From Saccopteryx bilineata (taxonomy: Eukaryota; Chordata; Mammalia; Chiroptera; Emballonuridae), in assembly GCF_036850765.1 (NCBI RefSeq), contig NC_089492.1:181428106-181492105 (forward strand): a stretch of 64,000 nucleotides of DNA. Direction: 5' to 3'. Position 1 is the first letter of the stretch. Each line of letters begins with the position of its first letter. The position numbers were made by a program, and so were the translations under genes. The notes below the pieces were generated by a model. The model searched no databases. It was not told where the DNA came from and was given only the letters and a program-made list of their open reading frames with translations. Shown piece by piece: positions 33,685 through 45,106 of the stretch.

Positions 33685-33855
33685 TGGCTTGAGTTCAAAA
33701 CCTAGGTTCATTAGTTGTGTGTCCTTGGGCAAATTCTATAATACTCCATGTCTCAGTTTTATACTTGAGTCATAGGATAGGTGTGAGAATTAAATGAAGT
33801 AAAGATGTGAATAGTACTTGAAACAGAGTAAGTTTTCAGTGAATAGTAGTTGATA
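33685..33855 (-). mobile_element. MIR
   Basis: ttcattagttgtgtgtccttgggcaaatt, ctcagttttatacttg, gagaattaaatgaagtaaa and agtgaatagtagttg follow antisense MIR. Confidence 0.8.
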
Positions 33856-34164
33856 TTATTATGGAAACATCCGAATGTACAGTTTCTCATAGGTAATATG
33901 TATTTTTAAAATCAGGTACTATAAGAATAAACTGTGTTAAGACATTTGGTTATATATTTTGAAGGTATATCACTACATAGTAAATGTTATTATTTATTAA
34001 AATTCTCATTAAGTTAAAAATTAAATATCAAACTTCTAGTGATTTTCATTTAAATTATTATATTTAATAGTAGTATTGTAAAGGAATCATGCTGAATTCA
34101 CAGACCATAGATATAGGCATTTATATATGTCAGTACATATATACATGCATGCACATATACTTAA

Positions 34165-35095
34165 ATTATGGCAAAAAGCACATAACATAAAATTTCACGT
34201 CTTAACCATTTTTAAATGTACAGTTCAGGAGTGTTAACTATATTCACATTATTGTGTAAAAGATCTCTAGGTGTTTTTCATCTTGCAAAACTGAAGTTCT
34301 ATACCCACTGACAACTTCTCTGTCCCTAGCCCCTGGCAACCACTATTCTGCTTTCTGTTCCTATGAGTATGACTACTATAGATACCGCATATACATGAAA
34401 TCATACAGTATTTGTTTTTGTATAAGAATTTTATGGTTTTAGGTCTAATATTTAATTCTTTAATCCATTGTGGGTAAGTTTTTATATATGATGTAAGGTA
34501 AGGGTCCAACTTCAGGGTTCTTTTCTTTGCACTTGAATATCTAGTATTCCACACTACACGTAGTCCCTGGGTTACAAGTGAGACAGGTTCTGTAGGTTTG
34601 CTCTTAAGCTGAATTTGTATGTAAGTTGGATCAGGTACATTTACCTATGAAATGCAACTTGGACAGATATTTGTCTTAACATACTATTTATTTTTACCTT
34701 TCTGTGCATATAAATACTTAAACATTTTCAAACCTACAGAACCTATCTTGTTCGCAACCTGAGGACTGCCTGTACATTTGTTGAAAAAACTACTTTTCCC
34801 TATAGTGGGTCTTGTTGAAGGTCATTTGACCACATATCAAGGTCTGGCTTTCTATTTTACTTCATTAGTCTGTGTGTGTCTGTCTTTATGCCATTACCAT
34901 ACTGTTTTATTAATAGCTCTGTAATATGTTTTGCAATCAGGAAGTATGAGGTCTCCAACTTCGTTCTTCTTTTTTAAGATTGGCTTTGCTATTTAGAGTT
35001 CCTTGATTCCCTGTAAGTTTCAGAATTCTTTTCTATATCTGCAATAAATGCCATTGGGAATTTGATAGGAATTGCATTGAATCTATGCATACCTA
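34165..35095 (-). mobile_element. Old L1 3'-UTR and ORF2 remnant, split by a MITE
   Basis: 34165-34415 matches the L1 distal region (agcacataacataaaatt, agcccctggcaaccac). 34416-34555 and 34775-35095 match antisense ORF2 (catttgttgaa, ccattaccatactgtttt, ggaattgcattgaat). The break at ORF2 is filled by an inverted-repeat element. Confidence 0.75.
34556..34774. mobile_element. MITE-like DNA transposon with long terminal inverted repeats
   Basis: The left end tagtccctgggttacaa...gacaggttctgtaggtttg (34560-34600) is mirrored by the right end (34729-34772) with few mismatches, so the inverted repeats are about 40 bp. It interrupts the old L1. Family not named with confidence. Confidence 0.8.
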
Positions 35096-35150
35096 TATTT
35101 AAACAAAAGATCACTATAATAATACTGACATTTATTGAGTGCTTATTGTG

Positions 35151-35950
35151 TGTATTAGTTTCCAAGGGCTTCTATAAAAGTACCAAAAAGCAGGGTGGCT
35201 TAAAATAATAGGAATTTATTCCCTTATAATTCTGGGTCTGACAGTTTGAAATCAAGGTGCTGGCAAGACTGTGCTCCCTCTGAATCCTGTAGGGGAGAAT
35301 CCTTACTTTCTTCTTCCAGCCTCTGATGGCTTATCAGCACTGGTGCTCGTTGGCTGGCAGTGGCTGCATTTCCACCTTTGTCTCTGTTGTCACATGGTCA
35401 TCTTCTCCCTGTTTGTTTCTTTCCACCAGTTGTATTGAATTAAGGACTTACCCTGCTCCATTATGAACTTATCCTAACTTAACTAATTGCATCTGCAATA
35501 ACCCAATTTATAAGAAAGGTCACATTCTGAGGTACTGTGGACTAAACATCAACATACTGGGGTCCTTGGATTATGACACAGTTCTGTTCTTACAACAGTG
35601 ATGTAACCTGAATTTTGGTGTAAGTTATAACACAGCCTAGCCTAAGTCACTTACCTATCCTAACACAGTTGTAAAATCATAATCTAGAACATAAAAACAC
35701 AACTAAGCCACAGAAAAAGAATACTTCATGTGTATTCTTCCACCGCACTCAAACTAGTTCACTCACGTAGTCCATAAACATGATGCTAACGGTGTAAGCC
35801 AAAACACTCACGCTCAATTTTTAAAAGTTTTTATGGGAGTGAGCATCATAAACTCGAAAAGTTGTATGTCGAAATGTTGTATGTTGAGACAGTTGTAACC
35901 CGAGGACCCTTTGTATATTTCTTTGGAAGTTCCCAATTCAGTCTCTAACA
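35151..35950 (-). mobile_element. MaLR LTR inserted in MIR, itself interrupted
   Basis: The minus-strand LTR reads TGTTAGAGACTGAA... to ...GAAACTAATACA. In the plus direction tgtattagtttcc, gggtggcttaaaataatag, ggggagaatcctt, gtcacattctgaggtactg appear in order. The flanking 5-mers ttgtg and ctatg differ by two transitions. Confidence 0.8.
35559..35910. mobile_element. DNA transposon with terminal inverted repeats in the MaLR LTR
   Basis: The left end ggtccttggattatgacac is the approximate inverse of the right end acagttgtaacccgaggacc. The surrounding LTR resumes after it. The ends resemble those of the MITE at 34556 (tagtccctgggttacaa), so they may be related. Confidence 0.65.
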
Positions 35951-36115
35951 CTATGTGTCAGGCACAATGCTAGAATTTAGATATCTCATTTACTCCTTAC
36001 AGTATTTTTATGAGATGAACAAGTAATATCTTCATTATATGGATGAGGACACTGAGCTTTAGAGAGACTCAGCAACTTGCTTGGGTTTTCCAGCTGAGGT
36101 AACTGTCCACCAATC

Positions 36116-37418
36116 AGTTGCCTTTGCAAGTAACCAGGCACTTTGATATTTACAGCGAAAACTTTGCTTTTGGGAACCTCTTGCCTGCTAGCATTTTAGG
36201 AATGGTTTATATTATGTTCCTGTTTAATACAAAGATTTTTCAGATGGTTGGGTTACCTGGGCTAGAAAGGAAGTTTCCTACAGACCAGAGCAGGCCTGTC
36301 TGGTTAGATTTTCCCCATTCTTTCCGGATATGATTACAATGTTGACCTTTCAAAGTGCTTTGGTCTTGGACCCAGCAGTACAGAAAGATCCAGAATCTAG
36401 GACTTAGTGAATACTCAGAAAAGATTCAAGACACACATGGGTACTGCTTTTTGGATTGTATGGATAATATACATAGCAATATATACACAGCAACATATAA
36501 GACCCGAGATGAACACGTGTTATTGTCCTTCATGGAGGAGAGAGAAAATGACCAGAAACCTCAATCCTTTTTGTCTTGACCGTTTCAAAGACTGGTCAAA
36601 TTGAGCAAATGGAGGCAATTCTATCCTACTTTCCACCTTCACCTTAAAATTGCTTTCAGAAAAAAAAATGCCAGTGAAATGTGAGACTGCATGTCTACCT
36701 CTTCAGGGACATTTACATCTTAGCAGAAGGCAAAGACAAAGGAATTGAACTAGATCAGTTTGTCTTACTCCCTTTCTTAAAGCAACAATTTTTAAAAAAA
36801 TTTAAATTAAAATTTACATGGAAATCCTCAAAGAAAAACAAGCCCGAATGGGAGGAAGCCTGGATCAGGGCAGGGAGTCTGGTGTGGCCATGCTGGCTCC
36901 TCCTTGCTCCTTGGGGTGGCCTACAAAGACCCCTCTGTGGAAACTACAGGCCCTAAGGAACCTAGTTACAAGCCATTGGCTCAGATTACCTTTTAAATTC
37001 CTCAAGTGTAGAAAGATCTTTAAGATACATTAAGAGAAAAAAAGTGAGAGACAGAACAGCTCATGTGGTTTGGTCCAGTTCCTCTCCCTGCTACCTGGCA
37101 TGTTTCTATTGTTGATGTGTACATAAATATCCAGACAAAGAAGTAGAGGGGTCCACAATACCTGAGAGAACAGACACTTCTAGGAAAGCTGAGTTAATAG
37201 GGAGAAAATCAAGAGGGTTTTCAAACCTGAATTGTTTGATTTTTTTGTGATGTTTATGCATTTAGATATTATTTGTATAAATAAAAATAAATGGAAAAAA
37301 TGAATTAATAAAACCTCAGAATGCCTATATGTCTGTGATGAAAGCATTTCATTTATCAACTGAATGGCATATTGGGAAAGCATGCATGTTTGCGTCAAAA
37401 AATATATATAGATATTTT
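36116..37418. other. Unassigned sequence
   Basis: About 1.3 kb with no recognised repeat or gene. 36785-36825 is an A/T-rich patch with self-complementary ttttaaa runs. Confidence 0.45.
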
Positions 37419-37816
37419 AAAGAGGTTTTTTTAAAATAAATTTTAATGGGGTGACATTGATAAATCAGGGTACATATGTTCAGAAAAAAAATCTTTAGGT
37501 TATTTTGACATTTGATTATGCTGCATTCCCATCACCCAAAGTCCAATTGTCTCCCGTCACCTTCTAACTGGTTTTCTTTGTGACCCTCCCCTCCCCCCCA
37601 CCCCGTAACCCCCACACTCTTGTCCATGTCTCTGAGTCTCATTTTTATGTCCCACCTATGTATGGAATCATATAGTTCTTAGTTTTTTTCTGATTTACTT
37701 ATTTCACTCAGTATAATGTTATCAAGGTCCATTCATGTTGTTGTAAATGATCCGATGTCATCATTTCTTAAGGCTGAATAGTAAGTATTCCATAGTATAT
37801 ATGTACCAAGCTTTTT

Positions 37817-38256
37817 TTTTTTTTATATATAAATAAATTTTTATTTTAATGGGGTGACATCAATAAATCAGGGTACATACATTCAAAGAAAACATTTCCA
37901 GGTTATCTTGTCATTTAGTTATGTTGCATACCCATCACCCAAAGAGAGATCGTCCTCTGCCACCCTCCATCCAGTTCTCTCTGTACCCCTCCCCCTCCCC
38001 TCCCCCTCTCCCTCCTTCCCTCCCCCCACCCCCCATAGCCACCACACTCCTGTTCATGCCTCTCAGTCTCGCTTTTATGTCCCACTAATGTATGGAATCC
38101 TGCAGTTCCTGTTTTTTTCTGATTCGCTTATTTCACTCCGCACAATGCTACCAAGACTCCACCATTCCGCTATAAGTGATCCAATGTCACCATTTCTCCT
38201 AGCTGAATAATATACCATGGTGTATATGTGCCCCATCTTCTTCATCTAGTCCTCTA
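37817..38256 (-). mobile_element. L1-type 3' tail of the L1-B insertion
   Basis: In the minus direction it runs from an A9 stretch and agaggactagatg through the G-rich tract to aatggggtgacat-type end and poly-A. It parallels the last 430 bp of L1-C (37430-37816) but from a different, non-coding subfamily. It supplies the only distal L1 3'-UTR and poly-A of the insertion. Confidence 0.8.
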
Positions 38257-40171
38257 TTTTTTTTTACAGTGATTAAAAGCCTTTAAGCAAACTCTTGGCC
38301 AATACAGCAAGAATCCATAAATGAGTAGTGTCCTTAACATGTTCCCCAAGTCCAAGTTGGCCCCCTCACCATGCCAAATCCCTGAAAAATGCAACCCAAC
38401 CACAGTTCAGTCTGTTAGGAGCTGTCACAGGGAGCAGGAGTCCAGGAAAGTTCCCCACAGGAAAAGTCCGTATGGCACTGGAATTGTTGTCACCATTCTA
38501 TACTTTGCAGCTCATGTCCAAGTCCCAATGACCGCTGCTTCTAGCTGGTAATGATTCAGGTAGACTGGAAAAAGCCATTTGCAGCATGCGTGGATATGGA
38601 GCTTCTGTTCTCCTCTGCCTGGAGAGTTGAGACCAGGTTGCTTTTCCCTGGAGCTCTGCGACTGTGGCCTGGTAAAGAGAACCTTGGGATACACTAAGCT
38701 GGGTGGCAAAGGTAAATTCATAATACAAGTTGGCAAAAGGAGGAAAGAGAGCTCTAAATTAAGAGTAGGTCCCAGCCTGAAATATGAGTGGGGCATTGAG
38801 GTAGGAGGAATAAAGGAAACACTATATATTAAGCAAAGCAGCAGAAAATAGGACTATCAACACCCACAACAGAGATCTTTGAGGGAAGAATAAAGAACCT
38901 GACTATTCAGGCAAAACATAGTTAAGTGGCCCTTGTGCAAATGAGATCAGTTTACCTGCTTCTTGGAAGAAATACCCTAGGCTCGTCCACAGTGTCGTAG
39001 ATGGGGTCGACGGCCCTGGGCACCTTCAGCCTTCAGTGGCAAACCCCAGCATTCTGGGCAAGGTTAGGTCATAGGTGGCTGGAGCAGGCCTGGAAGAGAC
39101 TGAACCCTCCCTTAGAGGAGCGAGGGGGAAGCCCACCTTCCAGTGTCCCTGTTTCCTCACAGCAGAAGCATGTCAGTCTGGCAGGCTTTAGCTCAATGAC
39201 CTTCCTTTCCACTATTGAAGCAGGACCCAGATGGCATCCTATAAGACCCCTTTGGGGTGCTGGAGCCTTTAAGGGTGTATCCTAAAAGCTGGTAGTTCCC
39301 CCTGATCTCTATTGGGCTTTTCTGCCTCTAGGTATCTTAAAAGCCATTCTCAGAAGATCTCGCTGAGGGGTTTGAGGATCCCCATCCGCCTATATAAATC
39401 TTTTCCATATATCTGGAGCTATTTGGAAAAAAGACAGAACAGTGTTATTAGCTAGATCTAATAAAGAAGGTAGATTTGGTGTCTCCTGTTCATCAGCTTT
39501 CAAAAGAAATGTAAATTTTTTTTTTAAGTAAAAAGCATGATATGGTAGACCCGTCGGAGTCATTGGCCTGGTGTGCAGGATTCCCGGGTTCGATTCCCGG
39601 CCAGAGCACACAGGAGAAGCGCCCATCTACCTCTCCACCCCTCCCCCTCTCCCCCCTCCCGGTCCCTCTCCTCCCGCCCACAGCCAAGGCTCCACCGGAG
39701 CAAATCCACCCTGGGCACTAAGGATGGCCCCATGGCCTCCGCCCTAGTTGCTAGAATGACTCCGGTTGTAACAGAGCAACATCCCAGATGGGCAGAGCAT
39801 TCCCCCCGGTAGGCATGCCAGGTGGATCCCAGTCAGGCGCATGCAGGAGTCTGTCTGCTTGCCTCCCCATCCCCATCCTCAGAAATATACAAAAAATAAA
39901 TAAATAAAAGAAAAAATACAAAAAAAAATACAAAAAAAAAAAGGGGGGGGGGCATTCCCTTGTGCTAAAGCACCAGGAAGCATGGAGTGAGCTTGAGTAT
40001 GTCCTATGAAACATGGAGCTCTATGTTTACATATAAGTCTTTGAAGAAGGAGGAACTGCTGAAATAGTTTGTCAGCATTTGTCCCTAAGACAGCAGTCTT
40101 TATAGTGGGAACACCATACGTAAATATTTGCTGTCTATAGATTAAGGGGGGAATATGGCCAATGCTGAAAA
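38257..40171 (-). mobile_element. Decayed gammaretrovirus-like gag/pro fragment carried by L1-B
   Basis: On the minus strand, short broken frames recall a retroviral order. A nucleocapsid-type cysteine cluster lies near 39115-39180, with its second half in another frame and a cysteine codon changed. A protease-type region follows (about 38960-39010), with a conserved protease C-terminal signature near 38765-38805. Stops and frameshifts throughout leave no frame over 95 codons, and there are no LTRs and no envelope. Assignment to class I (ERV1) is by motif order only. It is a dead relic with no coding potential. Confidence 0.6.
39541..39945 (+). mobile_element. SINE-A in the ERV fragment, rearranged head
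   Basis: From ttggcctggtgtgcagg through B-box ggttcgattcc to an (AATA)/A tail and a short G-run (39942-39951). The first about 40 bp of the tRNA head (A-box) are replaced or deleted. Orientation opposes the surrounding insertion. Confidence 0.88.
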
Positions 40172-40269
40172 GCCATGATCTTTGTGCCCCTCCCCTCCCC
40201 CAACCCCCTCCCTCTCCTCCCCCCACCCTGTAACGCCAACACTGTTGTTCATGTCTCTGAGTCTCATCT

Positions 40270-43200
40270 TTATGTCCCACCTATGTGTGGAAACATAGTT
40301 CTTAGTTTTTTCTGATTTACTTCTTTCACTCAGTATAATGTTATCAAGGCCCATCCATGTTGTTGTAAAAGATCCTATGTCATCATTTCTTATGGCTGAG
40401 TAGTATTCCATAGTATATATATACCAAAGCTTTTTAATCCACTCATCCTCTGATGGACACTTGGGCTGTTTCCAAATCTTTGCTATTGTGAACAATGCTG
40501 CCATAAACATGGGGGTGCATTTCTTCTTTTCAAACAGTGCTATGGTGTTCTTGGGATATATTCCTAACAGTGGTATAGCTGGGTCAAAAGGCAGTTCGAT
40601 TTTTAATTTCTTGAGGTATCTCCATACTGTTTTCCACAGTGGCTGCACCAGTCTGCATTCCCACCAGCAGTGCAGGAGGGTTCCCTTTTCTCCACATCCT
40701 AGCCAGCACTTATTCTGTGTTGTTTTATTGATGAGCGCCATTCTGACTGGTGTGAGGTGATATCTCATTGTGGTTTTAATTTGCATTTCTCTAATCATTA
40801 ATGATGTTGAACATTTTTTCATATGTCTATTGGCCATCTGTGTGTCCTCTTTGGAGAAATGTCTATTCATTTCTTTTGCCCATTTTTGGATTGGATTGTT
40901 TGTCTTCCTGGTATTAAGTTTTACAAGTTCTTTATAAATTTTGGTTATTAACCCCTTATCAGACGCTATGTCAAATATATTCTCCCATTGTGTAGTTTGT
41001 CTTTTTATTCTGTTCTTATTGTCTTTAGCTGTGCAGAATCTTTTTAGTTTGATAAAGTCCCATTTGTTTATCCTGTCTTTTATTTCACTTGCCTGTGGAG
41101 ACAAATCAGCAAATATATTGCTGCGAGAGATGTCAGAGAGCTTACTGCCTATGTTTTCTTCTAAAATGTTTATGGTTTCATGGCTTACATTCAAGTCTTT
41201 TATCCATTTTGAGTTTATTTTTGTGAGTGGTGTAAGTTGGTGGTCTAGTTTCATTTTTTTGCAGGTAGCTGTCCAGTTTTCCCAACACCATTTGTTGAAG
41301 AGGCTGTCTTTACTCCATTGTATTGTCTTACCTCCTTTGTCAAATATCAGTTGTCCATAGAGCTGTGGGTTTATTTCTGAGTTCTCTGTTCTGTTCCATT
41401 GATCTATGTGCCTGTTCTTGTGCCAGTACCATGCTGTTTTGAGTACAATGGCCTTATAATATAACTTGATATCTGGAAGTGTGATACCTCCCGCTTTTTT
41501 CTTCCTTTTCAGGATTGCTGAGGCTATTCGTGTTCTTTTTTTGGTTCCATATAAATTTTTGGAATATGTGTTCTATGTCTTTGAAGTAAGTCATTGGTAT
41601 TTTCATTGGTATTGCATTGAATTTATAAATTGCTTTGGGTAATATAGACATTTTTAATAATGTTTATTCTTCCTAACCATGAGCATGGTATATGCCTCCA
41701 CTTATTCGTATCTTCCCTGATTTATTTTATCAATGTTTTATAATTTTCTGAGTACAAGTCTTTAATCTCCTTGGTTAGATTTATTCCTAGGTACTTTATT
41801 TTTTTGGTTGCAATGGTAAAGGGGATTGATTCCCTGATTTCTCTTTCTGACAGTTCATTATTAGTGTATAAAAATGCCTCTGATTTCTGAGTATTGATTT
41901 TATATCCTGCCACCTTGCCAAATTCTTTTATCAGGTCTAGTAGTTTTTTGACTGAAACTTTAGGGTTTTCTATATACAATATCATGTCATCTGCAAATAA
42001 TGATAGTTTTACTTCTTCTTTTCCAATTTGGATGCTTTTTATTTCTTTTTCTTGTCTGATTGCTGTGGCGAGGACTTCCAGAACTATGTTGAATAAGAGT
42101 GGTGAAAGGGGGCACCCCTGCCTGGTTCCTGATCTTAAGGGGATAGCTTTTAATTTTTGCCCATTGAGTATTATGTTGGCTATGGGTTTGTCATAGATGG
42201 CCTTTATCATGTTGAGGTATGTTCCCTGTATTCCCACTTTGCTGAGAGTTTTGATCATGAATGGGTGCTGGACTTTATCAAATGCTTTTTCTGCATCTAT
42301 TGAAATTATCATGTGGTTTTTCTCCTTTCTTTTGTTTATGTGATGAATTACATTGATTGATTTGCGAATATTGTACCAGCCTTGCCTCCCAAGAATAAAT
42401 CCTACTTGTTCATGGTGTATGATTTTTTCCATATATTGCTGGATCCGGTTTGCTAATATTTTATTGAGGATTTTTGCATCTAAGTTCATCAGGGATATTG
42501 GCCTATAATTTTCTTTCTTTTTGTTGTCTTTGCCTGGTTTTGGAATCAGAATTATGCTCGCCTCATAAAAGGAGTTTGGAAGTCTTCCTTCCTCTTGAAT
42601 TTTTTGAAATAGCTTGAGAAGGATAGGAGTTAGTTCTTCTTTGAATATTTGGTAGAATTCACTTGTGAAGCCATCAGGCCCAGGACTTTTCTTTTTTGGG
42701 AGTTTTTTGATAGCTGTTTGAATCTCATTTGTTGTAATTGGTCTGTTTAGGTTTTCTGATTCTTCCAGATTGATTTTTGGAAGATTATACGATTCAAGGA
42801 ATTTGTCCATTTCATCTAGGTTGTCTAGTTTTTTGGTGTACAGTTCTTCATAGTATTTTCTTACAATATTTTGTATTTCTGTTGTGTCAGTTGTTATTTC
42901 TCCACTCTTGTTTCTAATTTTATTTATTTGAGTCCTCTCTCTTTTTTTCTTGGTGAGTCTTGTTAAAGGTTCATCGATCTTGTTTACCTTTTCAAAGAAC
43001 CAGCTCCTGGTTTCATTGATCCTCTTTATTGTTTCTTTAGCCTCTATGTCACTTATTTCTGCTCTGATCTTTATTATTTCCTTCCTTCTACTAGCTCTGG
43101 GCTTTACTTGCTGTTCTTTTTCTAGTTCTTTTAGATGCAGGGTTAAGTTGTTAATTTGAGCTTTTTCTAGCTTCTTGAGGTATGCCTGTAATGCTATAAA

Positions 43201-44091
43201 CTTCCCTCTCAGGACTGCTTTTGCTGTGTCCCATAAATTTTGAGTTGATGTATGCTCATTATCGTTTGTTTGTAGGAATTTTTAAATTTCTTCTTTTATC
43301 TCAATGTTAACCCATTCATTGTTTAATAACGTGCTATTTAGTTTCCAAGTGTTTGAATGTTTTTCCATTTTTCTATTGTGGTTGATTTCTAGTTTAATGC
43401 CATTGTGATCAGAGAAAGTGTTCGATATGATTTCAATCTTCTTAAATTTGTTGAGCCCGCTTTTGTGCCCTAACATGTGGTCTATTCTAGAGAATGTCCC
43501 ATGAGCGCTTGAAAAGAATGTATATTCTGCTCTTTTAGGGTGAAAGGTTCTTAAGATATCTATTAAATCGAGTTCATCTAATATGTCCTTTAAGTCTGCT
43601 GTTTCTTTGTTAATTTTCTTTCTTGAGGACCTATCTAATGATGTTAATGGGGTATTGAAATCTCCTACTATTATAGTATTGCTGTTGATCTCGCCCTTTA
43701 AGTCTATCAAAGTCTGCTTTATATATTTAGGTGCTCCTATATTAGGTGCGTAGATATTTATAATGGTTATATCTTCCTTTTGTATTGCTCCCTTTATCAT
43801 TATGTAGTGACCTTCTTTATCTCTAACTATGGTCTTTGTTCTAAAGTCCATTTTGTCTGATATAAGTATTGCTACCCCAGCTTTTTTTTCATTTCCATTG
43901 GCGTGAAATATTTTTTTCCATACTTTTATCTTCAGTCTGTGTGCATCTTTTGATTTAAGGTGTGTCTCTTGTAGACAGCATATGTATGGGTCCTGTTTTC
44001 TTATCCACGCAGCTACCCTATGTCTCTTGATCGGATCATTTAATCCATTAACATTTATGGTTATTACTGATATGTAATTGTTTATTGCCAT
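40270..44091 (-). pseudogene. L1-B ORF2, several breaks
   Basis: Starts [17 protein letters not shown] at 44091. The endonuclease domain is complete ([20 protein letters not shown]). A TAA at 43282-43284 stops it after 269 codons. The same frame is open again from there through 42810-41722, including the RT domain with an intact FADD box, and then meets a TAA at 41722-41724 (GAA in L1-A). A one-base insertion near 41652-41656 and changes near 41500-41545 shift the frame. The C-terminal part with the cysteine cluster is readable in 40142-41254. A deletion near 40290 alters the natural end. Confidence 0.9.
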
Positions 44092-44149
44092 TTTTTTTCT
44101 TTAAAACTGTTTTTCTCTTTTGCTATATTCTTTTTTTCCTTTGATCTGT

Positions 44150-45106
44150 TTACAACAGGTCCCTTAGCATTTCTTGCAGCCTTGGTTTGGTTGTAGTGAA
44201 ATTCTTTAGTTTTTTTTTGTCTGTAAAGCTTTTTATTTCACCTTCAATTTTAAATGATAGCCTTGCTGGATAAAGTAGTCTTGGTTGTAGGTTCTTGTTC
44301 TGCATTACTTTGAATATTTCTTGCCATTCCCTTCTGGCCTCAAGTGTTTCTGTTGAGAAGTCAGAAGTCATCCTTATGGGGGCTCCTTTGTAGGTAATTG
44401 TCTCTTTTTCTTTAGCAGCTTTTAATATTTTCTCTTTATCATTTAGCTTTGGTAATTTAATTATGATGTGTCTTGGTGTTGGTTTCTTTGGATTTCTCCT
44501 TAATGGAGTTCTCTGTGCTTCCTGAACATGTGAAATATTTTCCTGCCTTAATTGGGGGAAGTTTTCCGCTATAATATGTTTGAACAAAGTCTCTATCCCT
44601 TGTTCTTTCTCTTCTTCTTCAGGAACCCCTATGATGCGGATGTTATTTCTCTTCATGTTGTGACAGAGCTCTCTTAGAGTTTCCTCAGACTTTTTGAGTC
44701 TCTTTTCTTTTTTCTGCTCTGCTTCCATGCCTTTATTTATTGTGTCCTTTACCTCACTGATTCGATTCTCTGCTTTATCCATCCTGCTTTTAATTCCTTC
44801 CATTGTATTCTTTATTTCAGATATTGTATTTGTCATTTCTGTCTGATTCTTTTTTATTATTTCAATGTCCTTTTTTATATTTGTTATCTCTTTATTTAGG
44901 TTTTCGTAATGGCCATCTATGGTGGTTCTGATATCTTTGAGCATCCTAACAATCGTTATTTTAAACTCTGCATCTGGTAATTTGGTTATATCTGATTCAC
45001 TTAGGTCCTTTTCTGGGGATTTCTTTTGGTTTATTTGTGTTGTATTTCTCTGTCTCCGCATTTTCTCTTCACGAGAGTGGCTGTGATCACGTGCTCGGGT
45101 GCACAA
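44150..45106 (-). CDS. LINE-1 ORF1 protein, intact frame (L1-B)
   Basis: L1 ORF1p is a trimeric, cytoplasmic RNA-binding chaperone that packages L1 RNA for insertion. The frame is 318 codons from 45106. The internal Met at codon 16 (45061, MRRQRNTTQ) is the more likely start because it fits the usual L1 N-terminus, giving 303 residues. Residues 48-150 form the coiled coil, rich in heptad-like I/L/K/E. The RRM begins at RIIGVPEEEE (157-166) and runs to about 245 (RHIIIKLPKL at 212). The C-terminal domain holds YPARLSFKIEGEIKSF (279-294). The frame ends 58 bases before ORF2. There is no stop or frameshift, unlike L1-A and L1-C. The element's ORF2 is dead, so any expression would be of ORF1p alone. 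Confidence 0.88.
   Translation of the reverse strand: MCTRARDHSHSREEKMRRQRNTTQINQKKSPEKDLSESDITKLPDAEFKITIVRMLKDIRTTIDGHYENLNKEITNIKKDIEIIKKNQTEMTNTISEIKNTMEGIKSRMDKAENRISEVKDTINKGMEAEQKKEKRLKKSEETLRELCHNMKRNNIRIIGVPEEEEKEQGIETLFKHIIAENFPQLRQENISHVQEAQRTPLRRNPKKPTPRHIIIKLPKLNDKEKILKAAKEKETITYKGAPIRMTSDFSTETLEARREWQEIFKVMQNKNLQPRLLYPARLSFKIEGEIKSFTDKKKLKNFTTTKPRLQEMLRDLL

Larger units (their letters stand above)
35113..36115 (+). mobile_element. MIR split by a MaLR LTR
   Basis: 35113-35150 (gacatttattgagtgcttat) and 35951-36115 (ctatgtgtcaggcacaatgc, atggatgaggacactgag, agcaacttgcttggg) are consecutive in the MIR consensus. Confidence 0.82.

Noticed and set aside
38257..40171. A host gene exon in the non-L1 segment of L1-B
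   Set aside because: Frames are short and broken, and motif order on the minus strand fits a retroviral gag/pro relic better. No splice-flanked exon could be supported.
37817..40171. Separate, later insertion beside L1-B
   Set aside because: No target duplication or A/T-run at the 40172 junction, and the 14-bp duplication pairs 37803-37816 with 46402-46415.
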